Shown one piece after another: positions 10,137 through 22,641 of a DNA stretch of 64,000 bases. Within the stretch, counting starts at the first letter, position 1; each line of letters opens with the position of its first letter. The stretch is taken from the NCBI RefSeq assembly GCF_000340215.1, contig NW_006921539.1, forward strand, positions 126,471-190,470, read 5' to 3'. This DNA comes from Pseudocercospora fijiensis CIRAD86 (lineage: Eukaryota > Ascomycota > Dothideomycetes > Mycosphaerellales > Mycosphaerellaceae). The notes beneath the pieces were generated by a model, which was given only the letters and a program-made list of their open reading frames with translations, was not told the origin of the DNA and searched no databases. The translations under genes and the position numbers were made by a program.

Positions 10137-11440
10137 CTATGCTCCCGGCCAACATTCTGCTGCTCGAATGCTCGAGGACATCGGCGCTCCAATTGACGAG
10201 AGCCTTCGAAATTCTCGCGTCGAAGATAAAGTCGATGCAAGTGGCGGACCATGTTGACGCGGGAAAGCATATGAGGCTTGCCAGCTTGTTAACCCAGTGG
10301 CACAGCTTCTTCCTACAGCTAGCTTCTCTGCTTCTTCAAACTGGCCCAGGACTTTGCAGACCCGCGCAGACCCGCAGATGCTGTAGCGATACGTGTCACT
10401 TCCATAAAGTATCCCCGTACGTGCCATTTCCACCACTCGGAGCATCAGTTCCTTGGACTCGTCGAACCTGAGCTGGAATGCTCGGACAATACCAAGCATG
10501 CCGCACGCCGCTAGATGGTTTTCCGTGTCACCAGTTGCATCGGCTTTGATCTGAACGTCGTGTGAGACGTGCTCTGCAAGTTTGTACTCCTGAAGCATCG
10601 TCAGAGCAGCGCTAAACAGTACCTGCAGCTGCAATGCACTACTAGCCGTATTTTCATGCTGATAAATGCTGCTGAGATAAGTCATAGTCGCTTCGAAGAT
10701 GCTATGACAGACCTCGGCGGTAAGCTCCCGACGTAACATCATCTCCCAGAACACCTCAGTTGACCCCCAGTCCTCTGGTGCTTTCGGCAGCCCAGCAGTC
10801 CGTTCTGCGAAACCTTGGTACCAATTACAGGTGGAGGTCATTGTATGCTGTCTAAGTCTGTCGCGCCTATCAATGACGCCAGACAGTGCAGGAATGATTC
10901 TTGGACTGGCGAGATAGGCAAAAAGGAGCCTAGATCTTGCCACAGGCTCTGAGGTAGCAGCGGCGTACCCTGAAGGCGACCTGAATTCAGGTCGGCTGCT
11001 GAGGTCCATCTGCCATCGAGCCACCTGCTGCCTCCATAACATGCTCTGGCTTGATTGATGGGCGCTTGCCACTGGTGCATTCGAGTCTTGACGAGCGAGG
11101 TTCTCAGGCCCCAGACTTCCCAAGTCTTCTGATGTAGAAGCCTGGCCACTCGCATGGCCTCTTTGTTCATTCTTGCGCTGCCGTCGAGGAGCATTCCTCC
11201 GAAGCTGCCACTTGCCCAAGTGGTCTTTGATGGGTTTCTCGCTAGACACGGGCTCAGCCGTGGGAGTCTCAATGGGGCAAAGGAAACGGATACTCACCTT
11301 GTTCTGTATCCCTTGCTCTCCAGATCGATTGCGATCCGGCGTACAGTAAAGTTTCGTCCGTGAAGGTCAGCGATACAAGGCTTCAGCTCCTCCCATTGCT
11401 CTCGTGTAAGTCGTGATGCAGTCGCATCTCTGCTTGCCAT
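10137..11440 (-). CDS. Clr5-domain protein
   Basis: Exons 11298-11440 and 10137-11241 (minus strand) with a 56-nt GTGAGT...CTAG intron give 415 residues. Splicing joins GYRTR to SEKPIKDHLGKWQLRRN and completes an N-terminal Clr5 domain (about residues 12-65: REQWEELKPCIADLHGRNFT...IKDHLGKWQLRRN). In fission yeast Clr5 acts in transcriptional silencing, and in filamentous fungi the domain heads many uncharacterised proteins; a nuclear role is inferred. The middle is low-complexity. The C-terminal third (MLQEYKLAEHVS..., MLGIVRAFQLRFDESKELM..., LGQFEEAEKLAV) looks like helical tetratricopeptide-style repeats. The last ~50 residues read less naturally, so the true 3' end may involve another intron. 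In-frame ATG at 11494 is an alternative start. Confidence 0.7.
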
Positions 11441-13168
11441 TCTGCAATCCGTGTTGCCTGCAATTCCAGATGATGTTGTCTTCACCGCGAACATGTTCAG
11501 GATGCGGCTTCAAAGCAGGCTTGTCTGGGGGTACAGCACGCAGATCATGTCTTGATGAACTTAAGCTGCACGCTTGCTCCTTTGCTTATCAGCCCTTCAT
11601 GCGCACATCTAACATCTTCATTGGTCTGGCTGCTACTCTGCCAGACATATGAGACAGATGCCAGCGCAGGCACGAGCTGCTGGCGAGAAGTGCATGCTCG
11701 CTGGAGTTCTGAAAGTGGCCTCATTCCCCTCCGCGCACGAGGCCGCATCCGGCTCAGGACAGAACTGCAGGACCATAATTGGGGGTGAAAGGCCGCGTGT
11801 GAGGATGATGAAGATGAAATGAAATGTGATGGTAAACTTCGATATAGTCGGGTTCGTCGGCTAGGAATCCTCCTTCACTTAAGCACACTGGCCAAGTCCA
11901 TCAACGAATAATCTGGCTGTCCTGTGGGCGACCGGCACTGTTGTCGATATGGCCTGTTCTCAACACGTTTGCCCCAGAAGGGATGAGACCGATGTTACCA
12001 ACGCGTGTCGTGATGCCGGCTTGCAAGCAGTCCCCATGAAGGACTTCCTAACATATGTACATACGGCATCTGGCACGCCACACATCCATTGTGAACCTCG
12101 AAAGAGTCGACATCATGGTTTCGTCGCGTCCCAATCCATGAGCTCGAATGTAATGTGATTGATCTCCTAATCTAGCGCAAGAGTGGGTTGCGGCAGGAAA
12201 TCTGTATAAACGGAGGGGAACCATGTACTGCCCAGCTCATTTTCTCTTTAGCCGGCTTAAAACGTCCTCTCAAGCCGACAATGCAGATTCTCATATTGTA
12301 CGGAACCCTGGGAAAATGTTGTGAACATCTGGTCTCACATTCCTGCTAAGGTAGCACATGTCTCCTGACTTTCTTGACAAATCGAGCGATGATAACCGTA
12401 TGCTCTTGCAACAGTACCAGAACAATGGTACAAGAGACGTTCTTTCGATGCATCGTCTTCATCATCCTCGCGCTGCTCTCCGTTTGCGAAAGCAACACTT
12501 CTGCTGGCCATCATGGTCATTGCTCAAGACCTGATACTGGGAGTCTGAATGGTCACCTAGTCTCTTTACGTCTCTTCTTTTATTTTCGGTCTTTCCGAGT
12601 TTCTTTCTCTTTCTGTGCTCATGTATGTTGCCGAGCCTGAAACCATTCTTGGCGCCTTGCCTCGCTTTCTCCCAGGTCCACGCTCGTGATCCGAACGGAT
12701 TGTTCTCAAGGCCTAGCCACTAATGCGTGCTGGCCGTTTCAATGGCGCATTCCAAGAGGATCTCCCATCTCCGTATCCTGACCATTATGTCTTGTGGACG
12801 TTACCAGTCATGTACTTTATTCAAACCGTTCTCATGGAGGGCCACCGCGCTCGAGCTCGAGATCTCACTCTAGTGCTGCTGCTGTTGATGAGCGATTGCA
12901 CATATTCCAACCATGCCGGCAGATAGGGAAGGCGGATCGACTGTGCTGTGTATGAATTCGGCCTTCGCGGTATGGCCGGTAGTGTTAGGTGGACTTTGCC
13001 CAGTAATGGGATTTCACCTTGCATAGAATGTGAGCAAAACACGTAAAGTGTCTATCAGTACGCGATAGCGATCGAGTAGTTGGTGATGAAATGGAGGAGC
13101 GTCTGTTGTATTATTAGAGTTCAACCCTGTCCTCGTCTAAAACGTGCCGGCCCGCTAGTGGCTGAAGC
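11441..13168. other. Long intergenic stretch, ancestral upstream region of gdi1
   Basis: About 1.7 kb without a convincing gene; the short frames (11949-12158, 12374-12640, 12723-12926) have no domain. The sequence keeps normal CpA/TpG content, so it is not RIP-mutated. Because the transposon block inserted at 13,169-13,177, this segment would have been directly upstream of gdi1 before insertion. Confidence 0.55.
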
Positions 13169-13177
13169 AGACCCACT
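13169..13177. repeat. 9-bp target-site duplication of the MULE, left copy
   Basis: AGACCCACT sits directly outside the left terminal inverted repeat and recurs exactly at 23489-23497 outside the right one. Nine base pairs is the size expected for Mutator-type elements. Confidence 0.95.
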
Positions 13178-13222
13178 CCTCGCCACTTCCCCGAGCCCCA
13201 GCTACCCGCCCGAGCCCCAGTA
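13178..13222 (+). repeat. MULE left terminal inverted repeat
   Basis: Starts CCTCGCCACTTCCCCGAG and matches the reverse complement of 23444-23488 at 43 of 45 positions. Both differences are CCA versus CTA, that is RIP-type changes in the right copy. The repeat contains GAGCCCCAG twice. Confidence 0.95.
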
Positions 13223-13849
13223 ATACAGTGGATTATGGAATCCGCTGTTCCTAACAAAATCGCGTAGGGAAGCGATTTCCGGATCCCCGCAACCACTACC
13301 GACCGGGCAACTACTTCTATACTACTACTAGCTATAAAGCTAAAGTTTGTTAGCAAAGTAGTAGTATAGCAAAATTAAAAGTATTATTAGTTGCTATCTA
13401 CTCTACTTAGGTCTAAGCGGATTACGACCTGCAGCCTCACAACTACGTAATACTATATATACTAGCTTATATTAGTCCCTTATTTACTAACTAGCCTACT
13501 ACTGTGTATAATACTGCTGCTAAGTAAACTAATAGTACTATTATTATAGTACCTAGTAGTAAAGTAGCCGTCCTATTAGCTATATAAGCGACTATTGTTA
13601 TTACTACTACTAGTACTAGTAGTGTTGCTAAGTAGCCTATCGTTATTACTATTTAAATAATACTACCTACTATCGGCTATATTTAATCTATTGCTAAGTA
13701 CGCTATTCTTTACGCGCTCGAAGGTTATTAACCTCTTACCGTAGACGGTCTAGCTTAGAAGGAGGTTGTAGTTTAACTAGAAGTGCTTCTTACCGTAGAT
13801 TATAATAGTTAAAGCCTATAGGGTAATAGGTAGGTCTATAGGCACGGTT

Positions 13850-15894
13850 AGCCTTCTAGTAAGGGTATAACTAAGTACGGCATTAGCTCTTAACGCACTT
13901 ATAGTAAGCAATAGTAGTCCTTAACTAAGTAAGAGACATGCCTAGCTCTAATATAAAGTCTACGGTCCTTACTATTGCTATCTTCTACTTCTTAGCTACT
14001 ACTATCTTATTCAAGTCGTCTAGTTCTCGAGCCGTTGCTATACGCTTTATTATATATAACGTCGCTCTACTAGTAAGAGGTTTACGGTTGCTATAGATTA
14101 CCTATAGCTCTTAAATATAGTACGAGTCGAGGAGCCGTACCTTTCGGAAGTCGATAAACTAGTAAGCGTAGAAGTAAGAAGGTAATAGTACTACGCGGCT
14201 ACCCTCTATCTCTAAAAGCTTTATAATATCGTAAAGATATAGATAGCTATAAGTCTTAGACAGGTAGTCGTTATAGCGGCACTATAGACAAGAATACGAG
14301 TAAGCCGAGTGCTTAATCTCGTTGCTATTAGCATTAACTATAGTCTTTAAAAGCGAGTTAGTACGCGAGTATAGAGCCTATACCTCGAGAAGGCAATAGT
14401 CGCTAATAACTCGAGTTATAGAAGACTAGAATATACCGATTAAGGCCTTAGAATAGCGCTTTAGGTTATTAGCGAGTATAGTACGGCGGCGGTCGTAGCC
14501 TTAGTACTACTAGTTAAGAAGCGACTCGAAGAGGGTAAAGATATCGTATCGACTACTATAGTTTAACTACTTCTTAATCCGACCGTAGGTTGCCTCGACT
14601 CGTAATGTTGTTTTATAGCTAAAGTGTATTACTTAGTTAGTCTAGAAGTAGACAATCCTCTCCTTATAATACTACTAGTTATTATTTAGATAGGACTTGA
14701 ACTATAGAAACACATTGTCTAGCTTATAAGCCTTATCGTTAAATTCTTCCTCGGTCTAACTCTAGACTATATAAGTAAACAACTTTATAAACTAAGTAGT
14801 CCTTAGACTATTAGTCTACGAGCTATCGTTAGCCTTAACTTATATAAAGTCGCCTCGTTCTTTATATACTCGAGTTAATATATCTTATTATAGGCACTAG
14901 TCGTAGACGATATTCTTAGATTCTAGATATACCTCGTTAATCGCTAATATAAGAGCCGCTTTACAGTTAGTACTAAAGACAATAGGTAGTAGACAACTAT
15001 ACTTCTCGAAGCTATTCCGGATAGACTATAATAGCTATATAAAGGCCGCTTTGTTAGGCTTCGGTTTAATAAGCCTAATACCGAGTTTAATCGTATTATT
15101 TATCGGTCTAGCGGCTATAATATCTAGCAACTCGAGGTTATATAAATTAGTGCTATAAGTCGTATCTAAACAGATAATATATAGCGTATCTTTATAGGTA
15201 GAGAGCGACCGTAGATAGAGGGCAACTATTAACCGAATTGCACTATTCTTAGGATTAGTTGTTATCTCGTAGAAGATTAAATTCTCGTCTAGTAACTTTA
15301 CTATTCTCTCGGCCTAGTATTAGCTAGTAACCGGCCCTACACCTATAGGCCAGTTTTGAGCCTATATAAGAGGCCTTCTTCTATAGAGTAGACAGATTAT
15401 TAACCTCGTATAGCATATTGTTTATATTACACTTCTATAATGCCTATGTTATAGGGCTCTAGTTATTAGCCTAAGCGACAGTCTCGTCATCCTATCTTGC
15501 TAAACATAGCTGCCTATATTGCTATAGGTTATGTTACCCTCGGTAGCCTGTACTATTGCTATAAGTAGTAGTAGTAGTATTAGTTTCCGTCCTTTACTAG
15601 TTTAACTCTCTTCGCGCGATAGTATTGCGGTTAAAAGCAATATTATATACATCGTATAGCTTTAGAACAACTCCCTGCTCTCTGAAATAGGCTATAATCT
15701 TCGAGGTTAGCATTTGTAACTACTATAATCGCTCTAGTTGCTTAAGGAATTAACAGATACGTATATTAGTTAATAAGACAACGTCGTTAGGTCTATAGTT
15801 ATACTAGCAATATAGATCTTTAGAAGAATAGCGAATACACTACTAACCCTCTAGCTTACGAGGGTTAACCGTAACGGCGTAGAAATAGAACTTG
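13850..15894 (-). pseudogene. MULE transposase, C-terminal part (RIP-mutated)
   Basis: Reading the minus strand and ignoring TAG/TAA stops that occur where CAG/TGG/CAA are expected, one frame stays coherent from about 15894 to 14500. It shows a helical DIYN-like segment near 15,640 and, near 14,560-14,660, a block of the form HFSYKTT-RVE-x-YG-x-K followed by DIFTLFES. This matches the conserved end of fungal MULE transposases, where the run reads roughly HxGxxTTSRVEGxHxxLK. The region nearer 13,850 is less certain. The frame continues into 22,642-23,300 across the nested Ty3 element. No intact catalytic protein can be made. Confidence 0.65.
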
Positions 15895-15899
15895 TAGCC
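15895..15899. repeat. 5-bp target duplication of Ty3-A, left copy
   Basis: TAGCC directly precedes the 5' LTR and recurs exactly at 22637-22641 after the 3' LTR. Confidence 0.92.
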
Positions 15900-16086
15900 T
15901 ATAAAGGGCTACGCCCTAGGTAGAAAGCGCTAGCCTTAGGCATTCGGCCTACGCGACTCTAACCTACTACTTAGCGCTTAGCGCACCGTATAAAACTATT
16001 CGGATTTACGTAGATAGACTTAGCTCTTTATCGAACCTATTAAGTCTTATATCTAGCATCTACGTACGCGTTACTTACCCGTAATA
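15900..16086 (+). repeat. Ty3-A 5' LTR
   Basis: 187 bp, same length as 22450-22636 and nearly identical to it. It begins TATAAAGGGCT and ends CCCGTAATA, consistent with TG...CA ends after RIP. The few differences between the LTRs (for example CACCG/CACTA, CTACG/CTGCG) are mostly transitions of RIP type. Confidence 0.95.
15989..15995 (+). promoter_or_regulatory. TATA box in Ty3-A LTR
   Basis: TATAAAA lies about 35-40 bp upstream of 16030, the point where a self-primed transcript would have to begin (ATCGAACCTA, 16030-16039). Spacing is right for a fungal TATA promoter. The 3' LTR has a related TATATAAAA at the same place. Confidence 0.6.
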
Positions 16087-16098
16087 TTAGGTTCGATC
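16087..16098 (+). other. Ty3-A primer-binding site, complementary to its own LTR
   Basis: Directly after the 5' LTR, TAGGTTCGAT (16088-16097) is the exact reverse complement of ATCGAACCTA at 16030-16039 in the LTR. This suggests self-priming by the transcript 5' end, as in Tf1, rather than a tRNA primer. Confidence 0.65.
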
Positions 16099-16149
16099 TT
16101 TAATATAAGAAACGCTAAGGTTTATTAGGAACCCGAGTAAGATAGTTAG

Positions 16150-19100
16150 GGGAACGCTGCCCCTACCGTACTAGAGATAACTAGGGACGAGATTTATTAT
16201 ACCTTCGAGAGTCTCTATACTAGATAGTAGACGATAGAAGCCTAGCTATAAGCTACTCGTTCTACGCTCTAATACGCGGAAGCGTCTCGCTAGCCCGGGC
16301 CTCTCGAAGCTAGTTTAGTACGAGACTAGTCTACGAACGAGATCCTAAAGGGACTACTAGAAACTCTCTCGGCTACCGGCTAAAACGTAACGGCGTCCCG
16401 CGAGTAGAAGCTACTATCGTAGGATAGGAAAGCCGAGTCGTTCCGAGACTACCTACTACGACTAAGAAGTTCGTACCGAGTTCGTTCCGGGCTAAAACTA
16501 AAGCTCTCCGAAGATTACTACTAGAATACCGTATACGATACCCTACCGGTAAAGGAACGCGCTAGGATACGCTACTTCTAGGAAAGAGGAAGCCTTACGA
16601 AAGGAAAGGACCCTAAAGCTTTCTTCTAGTAACTCGAGGACGTCTTCGCGGATAGTAACGAAGCTATAAAGGCGCTAGAGCAACTCTAAGCCCTAAGGCA
16701 CTCCTAGGGACAACCTTAGTACGACTACTAGCTAGAATTCGACGGCCTCCTACTAAGCGTAGGCAGAGACCGTTAGACCGACGATACGAAAATCGGGTAT
16801 TTAAAGAATACCTTCTCGAATACGGCTAAGACCTATACTACCGCTATACTAAAGATTAAGGATTACTACCTCTATACGGAGGAGGTCGAGCGGATTATAA
16901 CGAACCTCGAGTCGATAGATTAGTTTAAATAGGCTACGAAACGCTAGTAAGAAAGGAAGAAAGAAGTAGCGAGTCCTACGGTCGTTATTCCCCCCTATAC
17001 GGCCCCTACGGCGAACCCGAAGGTCGACTCTAATAGAGACGTAGTTATAAATCCCGCTTAAACTAACGCTTCCTATAGAAAGAACCGTAGAGCCTAACAA
17101 TCGATAGTAGGGAAACCTAGGGCTAAATAGGTCGACTCTATAGAAAGAGAGAAGCGTAAGGAGAAAAGACTCTACTTCCGCTATAGAGCGAGCGGATACC
17201 GCATTCGAGATTGCCCGTACGCCCCGCCGGCTTAGCCTACTAAGATTAGTATCGCCTCCGTATAACCTATTCTAGAGGATATAGAAGAATAGTCGGACTT
17301 AAGCAGTTCCGACTCGGGAAAAGAGTAACTCTTACTCGTAGTTAGGAGTCGGGAGTAGATAGAGTATAGGTAAAGAAATAGGAAGAAGTTAAAAAGGATA
17401 TAAACGGGAATCTTATATATACCGATATAGTCTTCGAAAATAACGTCGGAACTTCTACTCTTATTAACGAAGGATACTAGTATTACGCTACAATTAATAT
17501 AGGCCTAGCTAAAGGCCTCGGACTTAGCTATATTAGCCGTAAGTCCTAAGAAGTAAAAGGAGCGTCGTCGGCAATATAGGACGCGAAAATTATAGGAGTC
17601 GTCGCCTTCTAAATAGAAATTAACGGATTCTAATAAACGGTATACGCTTACGTTATACCGGGATTAGCTTTTCCCCTTATCCTAGGGAACCTATAGAAGG
17701 TATATAATAAGGTTAGGACCGCGCCCGGAAAACGATAGTACTACTATAGAAGGGCTCGGTATTAGATTAAAGAAGGGCGCTATTACCGCAAGGTCGATAC
17801 GAATAGGAATATCGCTACGATTAACGCTATAAGAAGCCTACTTACCGCGACAATTGCTAAGGATATTAAAAAGGCCCTAAAAACGAAGGAATACCCGACG
17901 ATCGAGGAGCTAAAGAAGAAGCTACCCCTAGAGGTTCGCGATATAGCTACGCTGTTTTATTAAAGGGAAGCCGATAAGTTAGCGCCCTATCGTCTAAGTA
18001 TCGACTATACGATAGAACTCTAAGAGAAACTAGACGGATCCTAGCCTTAACTCCCTTAGGGTCCGCTCTATAGTATATCGAAATAAGAACTCTTAGTCTT
18101 ACGGAAGTCGCTAGACGAGCTCCTAAAGAAGAGGTTTATAAGACTAGCGAACTCTAAAGCGGCGGCGCCTATACTATTCGTTAAGAAGCCTAGGGAAGGA
18201 CTACGGTTCTACTACGACTATAGGGCGCTTAACGCTCTAATAAAGCAAGATAGATACCCCCTCCTACTAATCCCGGATACTATAAGGAACCTAACGGAGG
18301 CCCGGTAGTTAACTAAGGTTAACGTAGTCTCGGCCTTCTATAAGATTAGAATAGCAAAAGGATACGAGTATAAGACAGCCTTCCGGACGAGGCTAGGCTC
18401 GTTCGAATAGCTAGTATACCCGTTTAGTTTGTCCGGAGCCCCGGCTACATTTTAACGGTATATTAATACTCTCCTACGGGAGTATTTAGACAACTTTGCG
18501 TTAGCGTATATAGACGACGTAGTTATCTACTCGAGCGGGTCGAGGGAAGACTATTTCTATAAGGTAAGAGCGGTACTTAAGAAGCTTTAAGACGGAGGCC
18601 TTTACCTCGATATTAAAAAAAGCGAATTCGCCTAGAAAAAGATTAAGTACCTAGGATTTATCGTCTACGCCGATAGAGGAGGAGTATTAGCCGACCCCGA
18701 AAAGGTAGAAGCTATATAAAAATAGGTAGTACCTAAGACCTAAAAGGAAGTTCGTCGTTTCTTAGGATTTACAAACTACTACTATATATTCGTACCGAAC
18801 TATTCTAAGATCTCCGTACTAACTACGCTTACTAGTAAGGGAACCCCGTTCGCCTAGGGAGAAGAATAGAACAAAGCGTTCGAGACGCTAAAGGACAAAT
18901 TCTACCGCGCCTTAGTACTTACCTAGTAGGACCCGTCCCTCCCTACCTTCCTTAAGACGGATTATAGCGGGTTCGCGATTAGGGGCGCTTTTATCTAAAA
19001 AAAGGCAGGAATCCGCCGACCGGTAGGCTTCTTTTTAAAGAAACTAAATAAAGCGGAGATTAATTACGACATCTACGATAAGGAAATGCTCGTAGTCGTA

Positions 19101-21080
19101 TCTAGTATTAAGTTTTAAGACTCCGAGCTAAAATTATATAGCCCCTTTACGATTTAGACAAACTATAAGAACCTAGAATACTTTATAGTAAAGCGCTAGC
19201 TATCCGAAAAATAGATATAGTAGGAAGAACTAGCGAAGTACTAGTTTATCCTAGTCTACCGGCCGGGAATCGAAGCTATCCTACCGGATGCCTTATCGAG
19301 GAGGGAATAAGATACGTTAGGCTAAGACGATAAGCTTTCGAGGTTCCGGAGATTCTTAGAGCCGGACCTCTCTCTAAACTAGCCGGAAAACGTCTAGATT
19401 TCTAGTACTACTATCCGTAGCTTCCCGCGTATAATAAAGGCGAGCCCGTTATCCCTACTCGCGAACGAAACGGAGCCCGCGTAGCCTTCGCCGGAAAGCG
19501 CTAAACTATTCTAGGACCTAGAGATAAACGATATATAGAAGAGTATTATCGAGAAAGATACGGTATACTAGACGGTAGTATAGAAAGTCCGTAAGGGATA
19601 TAGAATATTGTAACCGGAAATTAAAGTAAAAATTCAGATCGGGGATTATATAATAGACCCTAAGGGGTTCCTTCGCTACCGCGGTAAGCTCTAGATTCTA
19701 GGAGCCCTAGCGACGACAGAAACCGAATATAAAGACATAGAGGCCGAGGAACTATAGTAGGATATACTACGTACGAAGATTATCTAGTCGATCTACGACT
19801 CGCCGCTCTACGGCTACCCCGGCCGGGATTCTACTACTTCTATACTAGGTCGCGACTTTTACTAGCCGCTATAGTCGAAGCAGGTACGGCAATTCCTACG
19901 GAACTACAACTATTATAGACGTAATAAGGTATAGAGGGAACACAAATACGGCCTTCTAAAACTACTACCGGTACCCGACCGTTTCTTCTAGGAAATCTCG
20001 ATAGACTTTATAACTAACCTACCGGAGTTAGATAGGAACTAGTATCTATAGGTAATTAAAGACCGTCTTAGTAAATAGATCGCCCTTATCGGTACTCCCT
20101 CTATAAAAGTAGAGGAATGCGCGGTTTTATTTCTAAAATACTAGGTTAGGCATTACGGACTACCTCGTACTATTACTAGCGATAGAGGTACGAATTAGAT
20201 AAGCACTTTCTAGAGGGAGATATATCGACTACTCGGCGTAAAGTAGAGGTTAAGCTCCGCCTACTATCTATAAACCGACGGGGGTCCGGAGCGCGTAAAC
20301 TAAGACGTATAAGCTTACCTATAGAACTATATTAACTAGATATAGTCCGATTAGAACTAATAGCTTCCTACGGTAGAACTAGCGTTTAACGAAAGATACT
20401 AAGCGGGGTTAGGAATAAGCTCTTTCTTCGCGACTTACGGTTACGAATCTACCTCCTCTATTACGTTAGAAGAGGACCTAGCTATCGATAGATAGCTAAC
20501 TACGGCGAAACGGGCGGAGGAGTTCGTAAACAAGATTAAGAAGATCTTAGATTTATACTAAGTACAAATAGCGGAAGCTATATAGAAATAAGAGGATAGC
20601 GCGAATAAGACTAGAACTCTAGCGCCGGTATATCGTATCGGAGATAAGGTCTAGCTCGACCTAAGGAATTACTAGACCGGTAGACTAAAGAAGAGCCTCG
20701 ACTCGAAGTATGCTAAGTATACGGTAGAAGAGGTATTATCGCCTATCTTAGTATAACTCTTAGGGATATCTAGCAATATTTACCTAGTATTCTATACCGA
20801 CCTTCTAAGACTCACGAGCCGGGACCCCCTTCTAAGATAGGTAACTAACGACAAATAGCCGGACTCTATCTTATTCGAGACGTATAAAGAGTAGCAGGTC
20901 GAAGAAATCCTATATATCCGAAAAAAGAAGCGAGGCTAGGGGCGAGAAGTACTTGTAAAATAGAGCGGGTACTATAAACCTACGTAGGAACCCCTAGACT
21001 ATATCGCGGATACCTCCGCGCTAGACGACTTCGAAGCGAAATATAGATAAATCGAGGAGAACGACGGGCCTCTAGGAGAT
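16150..21080 (+). pseudogene. Ty3-A gag-pol, inactivated by stops
   Basis: Decayed Gag and Pol frames. The zinc knuckle near 17,174 has lost cysteines and histidine to RIP (TGC/CAC to TAC/TAT types). The reverse transcriptase keeps an intact YIDD catalytic box at ~18,507-18,520, preceded by recognisable FVKK, DYRALN and R-x-G-x-FE-x-LV segments. RNase H and integrase DFI and R-x-SD-type blocks follow. The chromodomain near 20,900 contains VEEIL, GYYKPT-x-EPL and DDFE-like segments. Many stop codons fall at expected Gln and Trp positions. No product is expected. Confidence 0.85.
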
Positions 21081-22422
21081 TAGGAGAAGAGAGGAAAACG
21101 GAAGAGGTAACGCGGTAATCTAGAGTTTTTCCGTAGAGTAACGGGTTTACAGATTCTAGGGACTTTTACTAACTTCTAGAGTTTGGATTTTCTTACTAAC
21201 CTATTAGACTTAGGATTACTAGAACACTAGAGAAGAGAAATATAATTTAGAGCTAAGAAGAATTTTATTTAGGTATTTGTAAGTAAGTGTCGGGTCTCCG
21301 CCCGAAATTAGAAGGTTACCTTAGGACTACAAAAAAAAATAATAATAACATATCCGAAACTACCTAGAGCCCCCTAGAAAACCTATAGAAACCTTTACTC
21401 CTCTAGCGGACCTAGACGATTATTACCGAGGTAGAGGGTAGTCGGAACGCTACTAAAAAAGAGAGGTTAGCGAAAGAAAGTCGAAGGGTAGCGAGGAACT
21501 TACGTCTAAGTCTATTAAGCTACGACATTAGCGACGGTATTCGTTACCTCCGAAGCGATAGCGCTAAAACAAACAGTTAGCGAGGGTTTTATTATAGGAA
21601 ACGGAGAATCTTACCTAGATAATAACCCCTATAGCTAGAGAGACTTAAAAGCTTTCTAGGCCTTAAGAACCTTAAGAAGCTCGGAGTACTTCTCGGCGAT
21701 ATTAGCGCGGGTCGCGCGGGTATAGCTAGCGTAGGCTACGTAGGCTATTTAAGGACTAAATAGTTAGCGAGAGATTCGGTACAAAAGTCGCGATAACTTA
21801 TAGTAGGGCGTAAGCAATTCTCTTACGAGCGCAATTAGCGTAAGCCCTCGAGCTAGCGGGCTTAAGAAAAGTTAGCGAACCCTACGACAAATCGGACGGG
21901 AACCTTATAGATTAGTCGGCGTAGTCTTCGCTGGAGTTATAGCAACTAACGTAGTAAATTCGACGAGCTATCTAGGACAAGTTAATTTTACGAGAGGAAC
22001 CGAGGAGGATAGGGAGGGACTTACGGTATTAGTAGTAGTAGTAGTAGCAGTAGTAGTAGAGGTATATATAAAGAAAAGAGGAAGAAGAAGAAGAAAAGGG
22101 AAATATTAATACTCCTAGAAGGCGACGCCGAAGTAAAGGTCGCGAAAGTAAAGGAAAGCGCGATTATAAGTAAAGTATTTAAAAGCGCAGTTACGGCGCG
22201 TTCTAGAAGGTAGTAAATAGGTAAAAGAGCGCGGTTTAGTAGTCGCGAAGAAAGTTATAGTTATTAAAACCCTAGATATAGCAATCCCGACCGGAAAGTA
22301 GTAGAAACCCCGATCGCAAAGAAGGAAACTACGAGCGCGTTACTCTAGAGAAGCTTAGATAGGTATAGATCTAACGGATAAAGTAATAGCGATAGAAACT
22401 ATAGAGGGCTTTCTATCCCTAC

Positions 22423-22446
22423 TAAGAAAGAGGAGGAGGACGGGGA
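22423..22446 (+). other. Ty3-A polypurine tract
   Basis: An almost pure A/G run (AAGAAAGAGGAGGAGGACGG and the following bases) lies immediately before the 3' LTR, the expected place of the plus-strand primer tract. Confidence 0.7.
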
Positions 22447-22449
22447 TAA

Positions 22450-22636
22450 TATAAAGGGCTATGCCCTAGGTAGAAAGCGCTAGCCTTAGGCATTCGGCCT
22501 ACGCGACTCTAACCTACTACTTAGCGCTTAGCGCACTATATAAAACTATTCGGATTTACGTAGATAGACTTAGCTCTTTATCGAACCTATTAAGTCTTAT
22601 ATCTAGCATCTGCGTACGCGTTACTTACCCGTAATA
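22450..22636 (+). repeat. Ty3-A 3' LTR
   Basis: 187 bp, matching the 5' LTR over its full length and followed by the right copy of the TAGCC duplication at 22637-22641. Confidence 0.95.
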
Positions 22637-22641
22637 TAGCC
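22637..22641. repeat. 5-bp target duplication of Ty3-A, right copy
   Basis: TAGCC, identical to 15895-15899. After it the MULE transposase frame resumes. Confidence 0.92.

Larger units (their letters stand above)
15900..22636 (+). mobile_element. Ty3-A: full-length Ty3 chromodomain LTR retrotransposon, RIP-inactivated
   Basis: A 6,737-bp element with two 187-bp LTRs and a 5-bp target duplication. Domain order on the plus strand is Gag with zinc knuckle (~17,170-17,225), protease (~17,450-17,700), reverse transcriptase (~17,990-18,700), RNase H (~18,820-19,330), integrase (~19,860-20,500) and C-terminal chromodomain (~20,890-21,060). RT before integrase defines the Ty3 order; the chromodomain places it among chromoviruses. 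All frames are broken by dense TAG/TAA stops. It sits inside the MULE transposase frame. A ~1.3-kb non-coding tail separates the chromodomain from the 3' LTR. Confidence 0.93.

Noticed and set aside
13221..13290. Separate Tc1/mariner end just inside the left MULE repeat (TACAGTGGATTATGGAATCC)
   Set aside because: No matching inverted copy or TA duplication was found at the other side; it is better taken as MULE subterminal sequence.
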